NCBI GenBank assembly: GCA_017656165.1 | Contig: JACDOL010000010.1 | Span: forward strand, 1 to 45,932 | Length of the DNA: 45,932 bases | Source of the DNA: Desulfotomaculum sp. | GTDB lineage: Bacteria > Bacillota > Desulfotomaculia > Desulfotomaculales > Desulfohalotomaculaceae | Direction: 5' to 3' | Shown here: piece after piece, positions 1 through 7,104 of the stretch | Layout: the number at the start of each line of letters is the position of its first letter | Numbering within the stretch: position 1 is the first letter of the stretch | Notes under the pieces: generated by a model | The model's database searches: none | What the model was told of the DNA's origin: nothing | What the model saw: the letters and a program-made list of their open reading frames with translations, nothing else | Program-made: the position numbers and the translations under genes

Positions 1-5
1 TTAAT

Positions 6-1367
6 TTACATGGTTAAGCGCCCGTCTGGAGTATCAACCAGCATCATAACTTTTTCTTTCTTGCCATTTTCAGCATTAACATATACCAGGTAAGTATTTT
101 GATTAATTTCTCCTATGAATTCCCAGCACAGCACTTCATCGTAATTGCGCATAGGAATAACTGCCAGTCTTGATGATCTTACTTTCATGTGATCATTTAG
201 TTTGGCCTGGACTTCTTCCCTGCTGAGCTTGGGTTCAGGTACATTCCTATCTTTATTGCTCATCCAGTATTGAGAGGCCTCATAACCAAGCACCCTGCCG
301 TCATCTAACGCCACTGTACACTTAACCTGGTCGGGATAAATCATAACATTATCTTCCATCTTTGCAAACTGAATGGTAGCCAGGTTACCCTGTTTCCTAT
401 AATAAGTATCTTTCATATTTTTGATACCGCGGCTTTCTAAAAAACGCCTGGCCTTTTCTTTGGCCTGCTCAATGGTCATGCCGCCCGGCTTTATTTCCCT
501 GCTTCCTAAATACCAGACAACTTCTCCGCCAACCTGGCTGACATCACAGGTGAACTTGGGCAGGTTGTTATTATTGCCCCGGGGCATTAAGTCTACTGTA
601 TAAGCCACTATCTTACCTTTGTTCTTACCAGAAACCTTGGCAGTATAGTTTTTTCTGTCCGCATCTACAAATTTTAGGGCAATGTCCCTGGCCTGATCGG
701 CAGTAATTTTTTTGCCTTTTAGACCCCCGGGCTTCCTTTTTTCCAGGTGATCAGAAAAGGGACCGTCATAGATTAATGATGGGTAAGTCTGCATATTTTT
801 ATTAATGGACTCAAAATCGCGATCCGGCCCTTCACCTTTACCCTTGTTGATGTCTCTCTTGGCCCCGGCCTGCAGTTCACTTAAGGTAAGTTTGCCATCT
901 ACCAGGCGGGATTCCATCTGGTTAAGATCTTTGTTCAGATCCGAGGCCTGCCGGTAAAGCCTGTTTAATGTATTCCAATGCTGTTCTTTTAGTTCCTCTT
1001 TATCCACAACATCCCTGGATATGCTGTATGCGTAGTCGCCCACCTGGGCTAAAAACTTTGCTGTTCTTTCTGTCAGTGCCGATGACACAGGAAGCTGGGT
1101 CAGGTTCTCCTGGGCCATATCTGAACGCAGCCATATTTCTGAAAAAATGGCGGCATCCTCACCCTGGCCGGTAGAGACTAAACTCTTGGCCAGTGCAGTT
1201 TCCAGGTTATTGACATGGGTTTTCATATTGAAAAAAGCCATTTGATACTTGTTGTTTAAATAATTTTCCATGGCCTGCCGCATTTGATACTGGCGGTAGC
1301 CCCAGAATCCCACAGCAGCTAGAAGGGCTATTCCCAGTAAAGTAACGGCTCCCAATCGTTTATTCAT
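6..1367 (-). CDS. ypeB: Spore germination protein YpeB
   Basis: YpeB partners the cortex-lytic enzyme SleB in the dormant spore and is needed for SleB localisation and stability. The 453-residue product begins with a basic stretch and one membrane segment (about residues 6-23, LLGIALLAAVGFWGY), followed by a long helical region and C-terminal PepSY-like repeats (motifs such as ITADQARDIALKFVD and MTIEQAKEKARRFLE). A longer frame reaches 1448 inside sleB, but the ATG at 1367 has GGGGAGGT about 8 bases upstream and gives the usual YpeB N-terminus, so I chose it. It lies 23 bp downstream of sleB, the normal sleB-ypeB operon order. Expression is expected in the forespore (sigma G in Bacillus), but I found no clear sigma G promoter. 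Identification rests on similarity and context. Confidence 0.93.
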   Translation of the reverse strand: MNKRLGAVTLLGIALLAAVGFWGYRQYQMRQAMENYLNNKYQMAFFNMKTHVNNLETALAKSLVSTGQGEDAAIFSEIWLRSDMAQENLTQLPVSSALTERTAKFLAQVGDYAYSISRDVVDKEELKEQHWNTLNRLYRQASDLNKDLNQMESRLVDGKLTLSELQAGAKRDINKGKGEGPDRDFESINKNMQTYPSLIYDGPFSDHLEKRKPGGLKGKKITADQARDIALKFVDADRKNYTAKVSGKNKGKIVAYTVDLMPRGNNNNLPKFTCDVSQVGGEVVWYLGSREIKPGGMTIEQAKEKARRFLESRGIKNMKDTYYRKQGNLATIQFAKMEDNVMIYPDQVKCTVALDDGRVLGYEASQYWMSNKDRNVPEPKLSREEVQAKLNDHMKVRSSRLAVIPMRNYDEVLCWEFIGEINQNTYLVYVNAENGKKEKVMMLVDTPDGRLTM

Positions 1368-1390
1368 GGATAACTTACCTCCCCAATTTT

Positions 1391-2116
1391 TTATATACCA
1401 AAGACGTGCTTGCCAAATTGACCGGTAATAGTCCTGCTCCATATCCACTTGGATACCGGCTTATAAGGATTCCAGAAGTAAAGGGCTCCCCCGGTTGGGT
1501 CCCAGCCATTCATGGCATCCCTGGCTGCTTTAAGGGCTTCGTCGGAAACTTCACGGTTATACTGGCCGTTGTTTACCGATTCAAAGGCCAGCGGCTGGTA
1601 CACTACCCCGGCCAGGGTATCGGGAAACTTGGGACTTTCAACCCGGTTTAAAATAACAGCAGCCACCGCCACTTTACCGATATAAGGTTCATCTGCAGCC
1701 TCTCCCATTACCACTTTTGACAGCAGCCATAAGTCCCCCTGGTTAATATCAGTGCGGGATGCGTTTGTGGCGCGATTTCTGCCGCCTTGTTCCTGCGCGT
1801 ATACTGGATTAAATCCCAGCGCCCGCCAGGTTTGAGGTCCAATAACTCCATCCACCTTAAGACCATTTTTGGCTTGAAATTTCTTGACAGCTTGAAAAGT
1901 TTTAGGGCCGTAGATCCCATCCACAATTCCATCATAGTAACCCCAGTTTTTTAGTTTTACCTGTGCATTAATTACGTCATCACCACGTGTGCCCCAGTAA
2001 AGAGTTTTGTTCTGGGCATCAGCATTGCTGTAAACCAATGAGAGTGCCACCAACACTATGGTTAGTGTCAAAAAACCTGCAGCCAGCTTCCATCGAGCTT
2101 TAAACTGATCTACCAT
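1391..2116 (-). CDS. sleB: Spore cortex-lytic enzyme SleB
   Basis: SleB is a germination-specific lytic transglycosylase that cuts cortex peptidoglycan containing muramic-delta-lactam. The protein has an N-terminal membrane/signal segment (about residues 10-30), a peptidoglycan-binding repeat (about 40-100, containing VINAQVKLKNWGYYDG and YGPKTFQAVKKFQ) and a C-terminal cell-wall hydrolase domain from about residue 130 (LWLLSKVVMGEAADEPYIG, AVAAVILNRVESPKFP, ALYFWNP). The frame extends to a GTG at 2125, but GGGGTGAG sits 5 bases before the ATG at 2116, so the GTG is probably part of the ribosome site and 2116 the start (241 aa). First gene of the sleB-ypeB pair. Length and domain order match the family. 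Confidence 0.95.
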   Translation of the reverse strand: MVDQFKARWKLAAGFLTLTIVLVALSLVYSNADAQNKTLYWGTRGDDVINAQVKLKNWGYYDGIVDGIYGPKTFQAVKKFQAKNGLKVDGVIGPQTWRALGFNPVYAQEQGGRNRATNASRTDINQGDLWLLSKVVMGEAADEPYIGKVAVAAVILNRVESPKFPDTLAGVVYQPLAFESVNNGQYNREVSDEALKAARDAMNGWDPTGGALYFWNPYKPVSKWIWSRTITGQFGKHVFGI

Positions 2117-2221
2117 ATCGCTCACCCCAGTTTTTTGTTTTTTCTAGCTTTATTGTTCTATTTCACCGGGGATTTTATGTAGAAGAATTTAAATTTTCAC
2201 CTCATGTAAATATACACTTGT

Positions 2222-2241
2222 GGGCGCAATGAATTGCGCCC
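2222..2241. repeat. Short palindromic intergenic repeat
   Basis: GGGCGCAA and TTGCGCCC form a perfect 8-bp stem around TGAA, flanked on the minus strand by GTAGG. It lies between the probable dsrN terminator and sleB and has no T-run, so it is not an obvious terminator. The form 'GTAGGGGCGC...GCGCCC' resembles short palindromic (REP-like) elements scattered in many bacterial genomes. That link is from memory and unverified. Confidence 0.5.
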
Positions 2242-2266
2242 CTACCAAAAACACCAATTTACCGGC

Positions 2267-2303
2267 TAAAAAAAAGAGGCGTGCCTTTTAAAGCACACCT
2301 CTT
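2267..2303 (-). terminator. Rho-independent terminator of dsrN
   Basis: On the minus strand AAGAGGTGTGC pairs with GCACGCCTCTT (11 bp with one G-U pair) around an 8-base loop and is followed by eight T residues. It starts 15 bp after the dsrN stop codon. It separates the sulfite-reduction genes from sleB. Confidence 0.85.
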
Positions 2304-2317
2304 ATTATGACCCAGTA

Positions 2318-3763
2318 CTACTGTACGCAGTATTTTGTTTTGCTCATCTTATATTCCCTGGCCCGCTGTACCAGGCTTTCAGCCCAGGACGGCACAGCCA
2401 GGGCATGCAGGTGGTTATAAGATGCCAGCACATTTTTATGAATTAAACCATCCTGCCGCCCGTCAATTCCCCAGCCTCGTTTAACCATATATGCAAAATC
2501 AACTTTATTTCTATCAAGATTAATTACCTTGGAATGATGAAACTCATGACCTATTATCCTGCTGCCCACCGGGAAAAACGGGTTTTCACTGCACACTTCA
2601 ACTTCCATGTAGCCGTGACCCTGGGGTTTTGCAGTCAGTTCTACGTCAAAGGGCAGCGCACCAACCATTTGATATGCTCTGCCTTCCCATCTAATGGACC
2701 GTCCCAGGTACATCAATCCCCCGCATTCAGCATAAACCGGCAGGCCCTGTTCTATGCTGTTTTTAATTGCTGAACGCAGCGAATTATTTTTCTCCAGCTC
2801 CCCTGCCAGCACTTCCGGGAAGCCGCCGCCAATAAAAAGAGCATCTAAGTCGGGCAGTTTTGTATCATTTAATGCATCAATGGCCACCAACTCTGCACCG
2901 CTACCGTGCAGTGCCTCCAGGTTTTCAGGGTAATAAAACGTGAAGGACCTGTCCAGCATTACACCAATCAGCGGGCGGTCGCTGTCACCCTTTATATCGC
3001 GGGGACGTTTTATGGCAGGAAGTGCTTTAGGCAGTTCTGTTTCTATATCCAGGGCAGGAGCCTGGGAAGCCACCTCCATTATTTTATCCAGGTCAAGGTA
3101 TTTTTCAGCCGCTTCAGCCACCCGTTCCACAGCCTGATGCAGCGACTGGTCTTCAGCTGCTGGGATTAATCCCAGGTGGCGGTCGGGAATAGTGTACTGC
3201 TTGCCCTTGGGCATTGCCCCCAGTACCGGTATATCACAGTACTTTTCAATGGAAGACCGCAGTATGTTTTCATGCCGGCTGCGGGCCACATTATTTAATA
3301 TTACACCGGCGACATTTACATCCGGGTCAAAATACCTGTAGCCGTTTACCATTGCTGCCACACTGCGGGTCATCCTGGCACAATTAACAACCAGTATAAC
3401 CGGTGCTTTAATTATCTTAGCAATTTCGGCAGCACTGCCGCTTCCTTCTACATCTACACCATCAAATAACCCCATTGCCCCTTCCACAATGCTGATGTCA
3501 GCACCCTGGCTGTGGTTGGCAAAGGACGCCCTAATTATATCCCTGTCCATTAAATATGGGTCCAAGTTCCTGCATGTCCGCCCAGCTACCCTGGTTAACC
3601 AACTAGGGTCAATAAAATCCGGCCCTTTCTTAAAGGGCTGTACTTTTATACCGCGGGCAGTGAAGGCTGCTACCAATCCTACTGTAATTGTTGTTTTGCC
3701 TGAGCGGCCCTGCGGGGCTGCTATTAAGATTCTTGGTACGCTGTTTTGTTTTTTCATAGCCAT
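2318..3763 (-). CDS. dsrN: CbiA/CobB-type a,c-diamide synthase, probable siroheme amidase DsrN
   Basis: The protein is an ATP- and glutamine-dependent amidotransferase of the cobyrinate a,c-diamide synthase family. An N-terminal P-loop (APQGRSGKTT, about residues 16-25) and FKKGPDFIDP form the synthetase half. The C-terminal half is a GATase_3 domain with nucleophile Cys347 in AECGGLMYL and probable catalytic His451 in SYNHLHA. No cobalamin gene is nearby; dsrC, dsrK and dsrM are immediately upstream. DsrN, the CbiA homologue of sulfur oxidisers and reducers, amidates the siroheme of DsrAB, so that is my inferred role; cobyrinate amidation remains the alternative. The ATG at 3763 has AAAGG 5 bases upstream; the longer frame begins with a TTG at 3796. 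Length is 481 aa, normal for the family. Confidence 0.8.
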   Translation of the reverse strand: MAMKKQNSVPRILIAAPQGRSGKTTITVGLVAAFTARGIKVQPFKKGPDFIDPSWLTRVAGRTCRNLDPYLMDRDIIRASFANHSQGADISIVEGAMGLFDGVDVEGSGSAAEIAKIIKAPVILVVNCARMTRSVAAMVNGYRYFDPDVNVAGVILNNVARSRHENILRSSIEKYCDIPVLGAMPKGKQYTIPDRHLGLIPAAEDQSLHQAVERVAEAAEKYLDLDKIMEVASQAPALDIETELPKALPAIKRPRDIKGDSDRPLIGVMLDRSFTFYYPENLEALHGSGAELVAIDALNDTKLPDLDALFIGGGFPEVLAGELEKNNSLRSAIKNSIEQGLPVYAECGGLMYLGRSIRWEGRAYQMVGALPFDVELTAKPQGHGYMEVEVCSENPFFPVGSRIIGHEFHHSKVINLDRNKVDFAYMVKRGWGIDGRQDGLIHKNVLASYNHLHALAVPSWAESLVQRAREYKMSKTKYCVQ

Positions 3764-3781
3764 CCCTGCCTTTCTTTTATC

Positions 3782-3807
3782 AAAAATTATGCTCAAAAAA
3801 TTATGCT
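3782..3807. repeat. AT-rich direct repeat upstream of dsrN
   Basis: AAAATTATGCT occurs twice with a 14-bp period. A third AAATTATGCT lies between dsrK and dsrC near 4515. On the minus strand each copy reads AGCATAATTT, which contains a -10-like CATAAT, but no matching -35 was found. Its function is unknown. Confidence 0.4.
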
Positions 3808-3873
3808 AAAAAAATTTAGTTGGCTTACCAAGGCAGCCAGTTACAGTAAAAAACCTTCCTTCTTACCACCCAC

Positions 3874-3920
3874 AAGGTATTTACAACCCGAAAGCACGCC
3901 GGCACATATACTTGAACGAA
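3874..3920 (-). repeat. Dispersed intergenic repeat, copy 1
   Basis: This 47-bp block shares the core CACGCCGGCACATATACTTG with the copy at 25356-25402 and a shorter version of it with the copy at 38101-38136. All three copies lie between minus-strand genes and have the same orientation. It has no ORF and no hairpin of its own. Confidence 0.75.
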
Positions 3921-4032
3921 CGCTTAAGCCTCCGGCTGCGGGTTTGATAAAGCAGCCTCCCTACATTTACCGGCCATCGTTTTCCCGGTAATTACCCTGG
4001 CTTGTCATTTCCGATGGTGCGATAAAAGTACA

Positions 4033-4055
4033 CCCTCACCAGCAGCTGGTGAGGG
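4033..4055 (-). terminator. Hairpin downstream of dsrC
   Basis: CCCTCACCAG and CTGGTGAGGG form a perfect 10-bp stem with a 3-base loop, 20 bp after the dsrC stop. The minus-strand sequence after it (TGTACTTTTATC) is only weakly T-rich, so it may be a partial terminator or an mRNA 3'-end stabiliser rather than a full stop. It would uncouple dsrC mRNA from dsrN. Confidence 0.6.
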
Positions 4056-4074
4056 CGGAAGGTTTTTTCCTCGA

Positions 4075-4392
4075 TTATACACAACCGGTAGGCTTGGGCA
4101 GACCTGCAATCTTACAAGCACCCTTAGCCGGGCCACTTGGGAACAGCTGATAAATTTGCTTGAGGCTGAAACCAGTTTCCTTGCAGAGCTTACGAATCAT
4201 AGGAGCAATACCGAACTGGAAGAAGTAGTCACGCAGATAGTTAATAACCTTCCAGTGATCTTCAGTCAGCTCATCAATACCTTCCTGCTTTGCAAATACT
4301 TTAGCTGCTTCTTCGCTCCATTGATCAGTGTTAACGAGGAAACCGTCCTCATCAACTTCGATTTGCTGCCCATTTACTTCAATAAACGGCAT
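4075..4392 (-). CDS. dsrC: Sulfite reductase-associated protein DsrC (TusE/DsrC family)
   Basis: DsrC is the small sulfur carrier of dissimilatory sulfite reduction: a DsrAB-generated trisulfide forms between its two C-terminal cysteines and is then reduced through the DsrMK membrane complex. The 105-aa product carries both functional cysteines, Cys93 (KGACKIAG) and the penultimate Cys104 (PTGCV), separated by ten residues. This identifies a true DsrC rather than a one-cysteine TusE. Other family blocks are EDHWKVINYLRDYFFQFG and IYQLFPSGPA. GGAGGTG lies 8 bases before the ATG. The gene sits between dsrK and the probable dsrN, with strong hairpins on both sides, which could give it a stable separate mRNA. 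The assignment is firm. Confidence 0.96.
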   Translation of the reverse strand: MPFIEVNGQQIEVDEDGFLVNTDQWSEEAAKVFAKQEGIDELTEDHWKVINYLRDYFFQFGIAPMIRKLCKETGFSLKQIYQLFPSGPAKGACKIAGLPKPTGCV

Positions 4393-4433
4393 TCGGGGGA
4401 CACCTCCATATGTTTTTTGTACTTTTTATTCCA

Positions 4434-4467
4434 GCGTTGTGTGCGGTTAAAAAGCTGCACACAACGC
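4434..4467 (-). promoter_or_regulatory. Strong hairpin in the dsrK-dsrC spacer
   Basis: GCGTTGTGTGC and GCACACAACGC make a perfect 11-bp stem with a 12-base loop. No T-run follows on the minus strand, and the hairpin ends about 40 bases before the dsrC ATG. This fits an mRNA processing or 5'-stabilising element for dsrC better than a terminator. Its role is inferred. Confidence 0.6.
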
Positions 4468-4535
4468 AGGATAGCATTTTTATGATACATGCCTTTATTA
4501 TTTTAATATATTTCTGCAAATTATGCTAGACCCTT

Positions 4536-5933
4536 TTAGTCATTTTTCTTGATGGGCGGGTACAGGGCTGTACCAACAAGGTCAATTAAGCCTTTTACTT
4601 CTACGCCCAGCTGGTGCTCCTCTACCATCGGATAAAGCTGTGCTTTACAGATGGAGCAGGGAGCTACCAGGTATCCTTCACCATGTTCACCAACACCGGT
4701 GGCACGAACCTGCTCAGCTTTTTTAGCTGAAAACTTAATACGCAGGTCATACATTTCCGGTTCGTCATAAAGGATTGCAGAACCTCCACCGCAGCAGAAG
4801 TTGCGCTCACGGTTCGGTGTCATTTCTCTAAAGTCAGTTGTTACTGCGGTTATTACTTCACGCAGCGTGTCAGCCATATTGCATGCACGCACAAAGTTGC
4901 ACGGGTCATGCAGCGTGGTCGGGTTGCTGTTAACTTCAGGATTCAGCTTCAACTGACCTGTGCGAATATAGTATGACACCTCATCATGCAGGTGAACAAT
5001 AGGCACAGGAATGGGACGGTCTGCCATGCTGGGTACATACATTTTACCTGTACGCCAGCCGTGACCGCACTCACCCCAAACAATCTTCTTAACGCCCAGT
5101 TTCACTGCTTCGTTCAGCAGCCGCATAATGTTGTGGCGCATGGTATAGCGCTGGTCAAACAGCAAACCAAAGTTTCCCGCTTCAGCAATTTCACTGCTCA
5201 TTGTCCAGTTCACGCCCAGGTAATGGAAGAACTTGGCAGCACCCATCATGGTGTTGGGGTTGAGCAGAAAGTCTGCTGAAGATGGAATATACAGCACATC
5301 AGAGTTGGGCTTATCAATGGGTATTTTAATCTCTACCCCAGTTTCTTCCAGCATTTCTTCTTCTAAGAACTCACAGGTGTCTACCAGACCCGGCTTCGGC
5401 AGCCCGGTGTGGTTACCGGTACGGTACATGGCTGCACCAACCTGTGCCTGCAGCTTTGGCACCATACCTAACCAGTGCAGCAGCTGGCGGCCGGCAAATG
5501 TTACTTCACATGTGTCAATGCCGAAGGGGCAGACCATGGCACAGCGCCGGCATTCGTTGCACTGGTAAAAATAGGAATACATTTTTTCTATGGTATCCAG
5601 CGAAAGCGGTTCTGCACCTACCAGTTTTCCAAACAGCTTGCCTTCCAAGGTATAAGCAGCTTTCCATGCTTTCCTGAATAAATCTGCCCGGTTTGTTGGA
5701 ATGTTGTTGGGGTCCCGGGTACCTAAGTAGGTATGGCAGTTTTCAGCACAGTGACCGCACTTGGTGCAGGACTCCATGGCCAGCATCAAAGGGCGGTACT
5801 TCTCAACCAGGTATTTTAAATGTTTCAGCGCCTCGTCAACCTTACGCTCATCGGGAACGGGGTCGATAAAAAGGGCGCGCATTTCAGCTACAGTTGCCTT
5901 GTTTGGTGCTTTATATTTCTTTTCTCCAGCCAT
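4536..5933 (-). CDS. dsrK: DsrK, HdrD-like iron-sulfur subunit of the sulfite-reduction membrane complex
   Basis: DsrK is the cytoplasmic catalytic subunit that takes electrons from membrane DsrM and is thought to reduce the DsrC trisulfide. Two ferredoxin-like cluster motifs are visible: C56-x2-C59-x2-C62-x3-C66 (SCTKCGHCAENC) and C125-x2-C128-x2-C131-x3-C135. The C-terminal half has CCG-type (HdrD) cysteine motifs, including LHDPCNFVRACN and RNFCCGGGSA, which bind the catalytic non-cubane cluster in HdrB/HdrD proteins. The length of 465 aa is somewhat shorter than many proteobacterial DsrK proteins. The ATG has GGGGGGTG 6 bases upstream, within the end of dsrM, and the genes are 3 bp apart, so they are translationally linked. 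dsrJ, dsrO and dsrP are absent, as is usual in Gram-positive sulfate reducers. Confidence 0.93.
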   Translation of the reverse strand: MAGEKKYKAPNKATVAEMRALFIDPVPDERKVDEALKHLKYLVEKYRPLMLAMESCTKCGHCAENCHTYLGTRDPNNIPTNRADLFRKAWKAAYTLEGKLFGKLVGAEPLSLDTIEKMYSYFYQCNECRRCAMVCPFGIDTCEVTFAGRQLLHWLGMVPKLQAQVGAAMYRTGNHTGLPKPGLVDTCEFLEEEMLEETGVEIKIPIDKPNSDVLYIPSSADFLLNPNTMMGAAKFFHYLGVNWTMSSEIAEAGNFGLLFDQRYTMRHNIMRLLNEAVKLGVKKIVWGECGHGWRTGKMYVPSMADRPIPVPIVHLHDEVSYYIRTGQLKLNPEVNSNPTTLHDPCNFVRACNMADTLREVITAVTTDFREMTPNRERNFCCGGGSAILYDEPEMYDLRIKFSAKKAEQVRATGVGEHGEGYLVAPCSICKAQLYPMVEEHQLGVEVKGLIDLVGTALYPPIKKND

Positions 5934-5936
5934 GCG

Positions 5937-6746
5937 CTACACCCCCCCAGCAGTTGTTTTTCCACCAGCTGTAACGGTGGTGGTACTGGATGATGCGGAA
6001 ACTTTTACACCGGGCAAACCGGGAGCAGGCTCAACATACGGGCGGTTGATAATCCACCGCTCGGCAAACATACCAAACAGGTGCATCAGCTTGCTGAACG
6101 GGAATACAATCATCAGGATCTGCACCAGCAGCAGGTGCAGTACAAAGATGAAGTTAATGTGCTCTAAATGCACCGGCTGGAAAGTGGCCAGCTGGATAAA
6201 GTATGTCTGAGCTGTTTCGTAGTGAACACCATACTCCGGAATCAGGCGCATTAAGTTACCACAAGTAACAATACCTAATAACAGCAATAAGTGCAGGTAA
6301 TCTGCAGGGGCAGATACCAGCTTAACCTCATTAATGGCAAAACGCCTGTACAATAGGTAAAGCAGAGCAACCCAAATAACGATACCAAAAGTGGTACCCA
6401 GCAGGTTGGACATTTCTTTGCTGAGCTCCGCAGAAGTTCCAATAAACTTAAACTGTTCTCCTAAAAATGCAAAACCAACAATGTGACCGCCAATAATGTT
6501 CAGAAGTGCAAAGTGCATAATCCACGCACCGGCCCACAGGCTCTTGTCGCCTTTAAACAAACTGCGGAACAGGGCTACTTCTGCTGCATAATTTACCGCA
6601 GCCCCACCTAAAGTTGGAGGAGCAGGAGTTAAGACAATGTTGTGAACAATGCGAGCAGATGCCCATTTGCCGAGCCGGTACATAACTCCTACTACAAATA
6701 TTGTTACAGAAATATAAGGCAGAATTTGCAGCACTAAATATTCCAC
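5937..6746 (-). CDS. dsrM: DsrM, membrane cytochrome b subunit (NarI-like)
   Basis: DsrM is the haem b membrane subunit that passes electrons, probably from menaquinol, to DsrK. About five hydrophobic helices are visible, starting with YLVLQILPYISVTIFVVG and ending near FVLHLLLVQILMIVFP. Several histidines lie in or near helices (WIMHFALL, GGHIVGF, YLHLLLLL, FVLHLLL) and could ligate haem, as in nitrate reductase gamma subunits. The open frame extends to 6824, but GGGAGGTG lies 5 bases before a GTG at 6746 that gives a normal N-terminus (269 aa). Its stop is 3 bp before dsrK, and a ferredoxin gene precedes it. The C-terminal tail is rich in Thr, Ser and Gly. Confidence 0.93.
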   Translation of the reverse strand: MEYLVLQILPYISVTIFVVGVMYRLGKWASARIVHNIVLTPAPPTLGGAAVNYAAEVALFRSLFKGDKSLWAGAWIMHFALLNIIGGHIVGFAFLGEQFKFIGTSAELSKEMSNLLGTTFGIVIWVALLYLLYRRFAINEVKLVSAPADYLHLLLLLGIVTCGNLMRLIPEYGVHYETAQTYFIQLATFQPVHLEHINFIFVLHLLLVQILMIVFPFSKLMHLFGMFAERWIINRPYVEPAPGLPGVKVSASSSTTTVTAGGKTTAGGV

Positions 6747-6791
6747 AGGTACACCTCCCTGGGGTGATCCCCGAATTGTTTTTAAATGTTT

Positions 6792-6823
6792 TGCAGGTGA
6801 TGTCTTGCTTGACAACACCTGCA
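6792..6823 (-). promoter_or_regulatory. Hairpin between ferredoxin and dsrM
   Basis: TGCAGGTG pairs with CACCTGCA; an A-A mismatch is followed by four more pairs (TGTC/GACA) around a TTGCTT loop. Flanking TTTAAA blocks can extend it. No T-run follows on the minus strand, so it looks like a processing or stability element that sets different ferredoxin and dsrMK levels. Confidence 0.5.
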
Positions 6824-6855
6824 TTTAAATTAGTTATTGATTGTGCCGCTAATCA

Positions 6856-7044
6856 CTAAAGCTCCTGTACTTGTGGTGCGCCGTGCGGGCAGGTAACTAC
6901 ACAAGTTTCACAGCCCATGCAGTCGGTTTCGCTACCTGTTACAACAGCTTTGCCATCAACCATTTCTAAAATGGCAGCCGGGCAAGCATCTACACATTCA
7001 CCGCAGCCCTCGCATTTTTCAGCGTCAATTGTCACCATGTACAT
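6856..7044 (-). CDS. Two-cluster [4Fe-4S] ferredoxin linked to dsrMK
   Basis: This 62-aa protein has two classical cluster motifs, CEGCGECVDACP and CMGCETCVVTCP, so it should carry two [4Fe-4S] clusters and act as a soluble low-potential electron carrier. The frame runs upstream to 7077, but AAAGGAGGT is 8 bases before the ATG at 7044. It is the first gene of the leftward cluster ferredoxin-dsrM-dsrK-dsrC, about 110 bp upstream of dsrM with a hairpin between. The context suggests it donates to or accepts from the sulfite-reduction machinery; a general housekeeping ferredoxin is equally compatible with the sequence alone. A palindrome at 7105-7127 could be its operator. Confidence 0.92.
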   Translation of the reverse strand: MYMVTIDAEKCEGCGECVDACPAAILEMVDGKAVVTGSETDCMGCETCVVTCPHGAPQVQEL

Positions 7045-7104
7045 GCCCCAAGACCTCCTTTGTTTTTTATTAACCACCCGCTTGTCGCAGACGGGTTTTC
7101 CGCA

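Larger units (their letters stand above)
3764..4074. other. Intergenic region dsrC-dsrN
   Basis: There is no credible gene in these 311 bp. The region holds a strong hairpin just after dsrC (4033-4055), one copy of a dispersed repeat (3874-3920) and an AT-rich direct repeat close to the dsrN start (3782-3807). I saw no convincing -35/-10 pair for dsrN. Confidence 0.7.

Noticed and set aside
421-603. Plus-strand open frames inside minus-strand genes (for example 421-603, 2534-2773, 9036-9371 and 26729-27355)
   Set aside because: They lie opposite strongly conserved genes, lack ribosome sites and have no recognisable domain; they are antisense shadows.
2126-2230. Sigma G promoter for sleB
   Set aside because: Several TGAAAA and CATAAAA-like pieces are present, but none has the right 17-18 bp spacing.
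3746-3991. Possible plus-strand gene of 81 codons between dsrN and dsrC
   Set aside because: No ribosome site; it crosses the dsrN start and a dispersed repeat, and the translation has no recognisable features.
4434-4467. Terminator between dsrK and dsrC
   Set aside because: The stem is strong, but no T-run follows on the transcribed (minus) strand.
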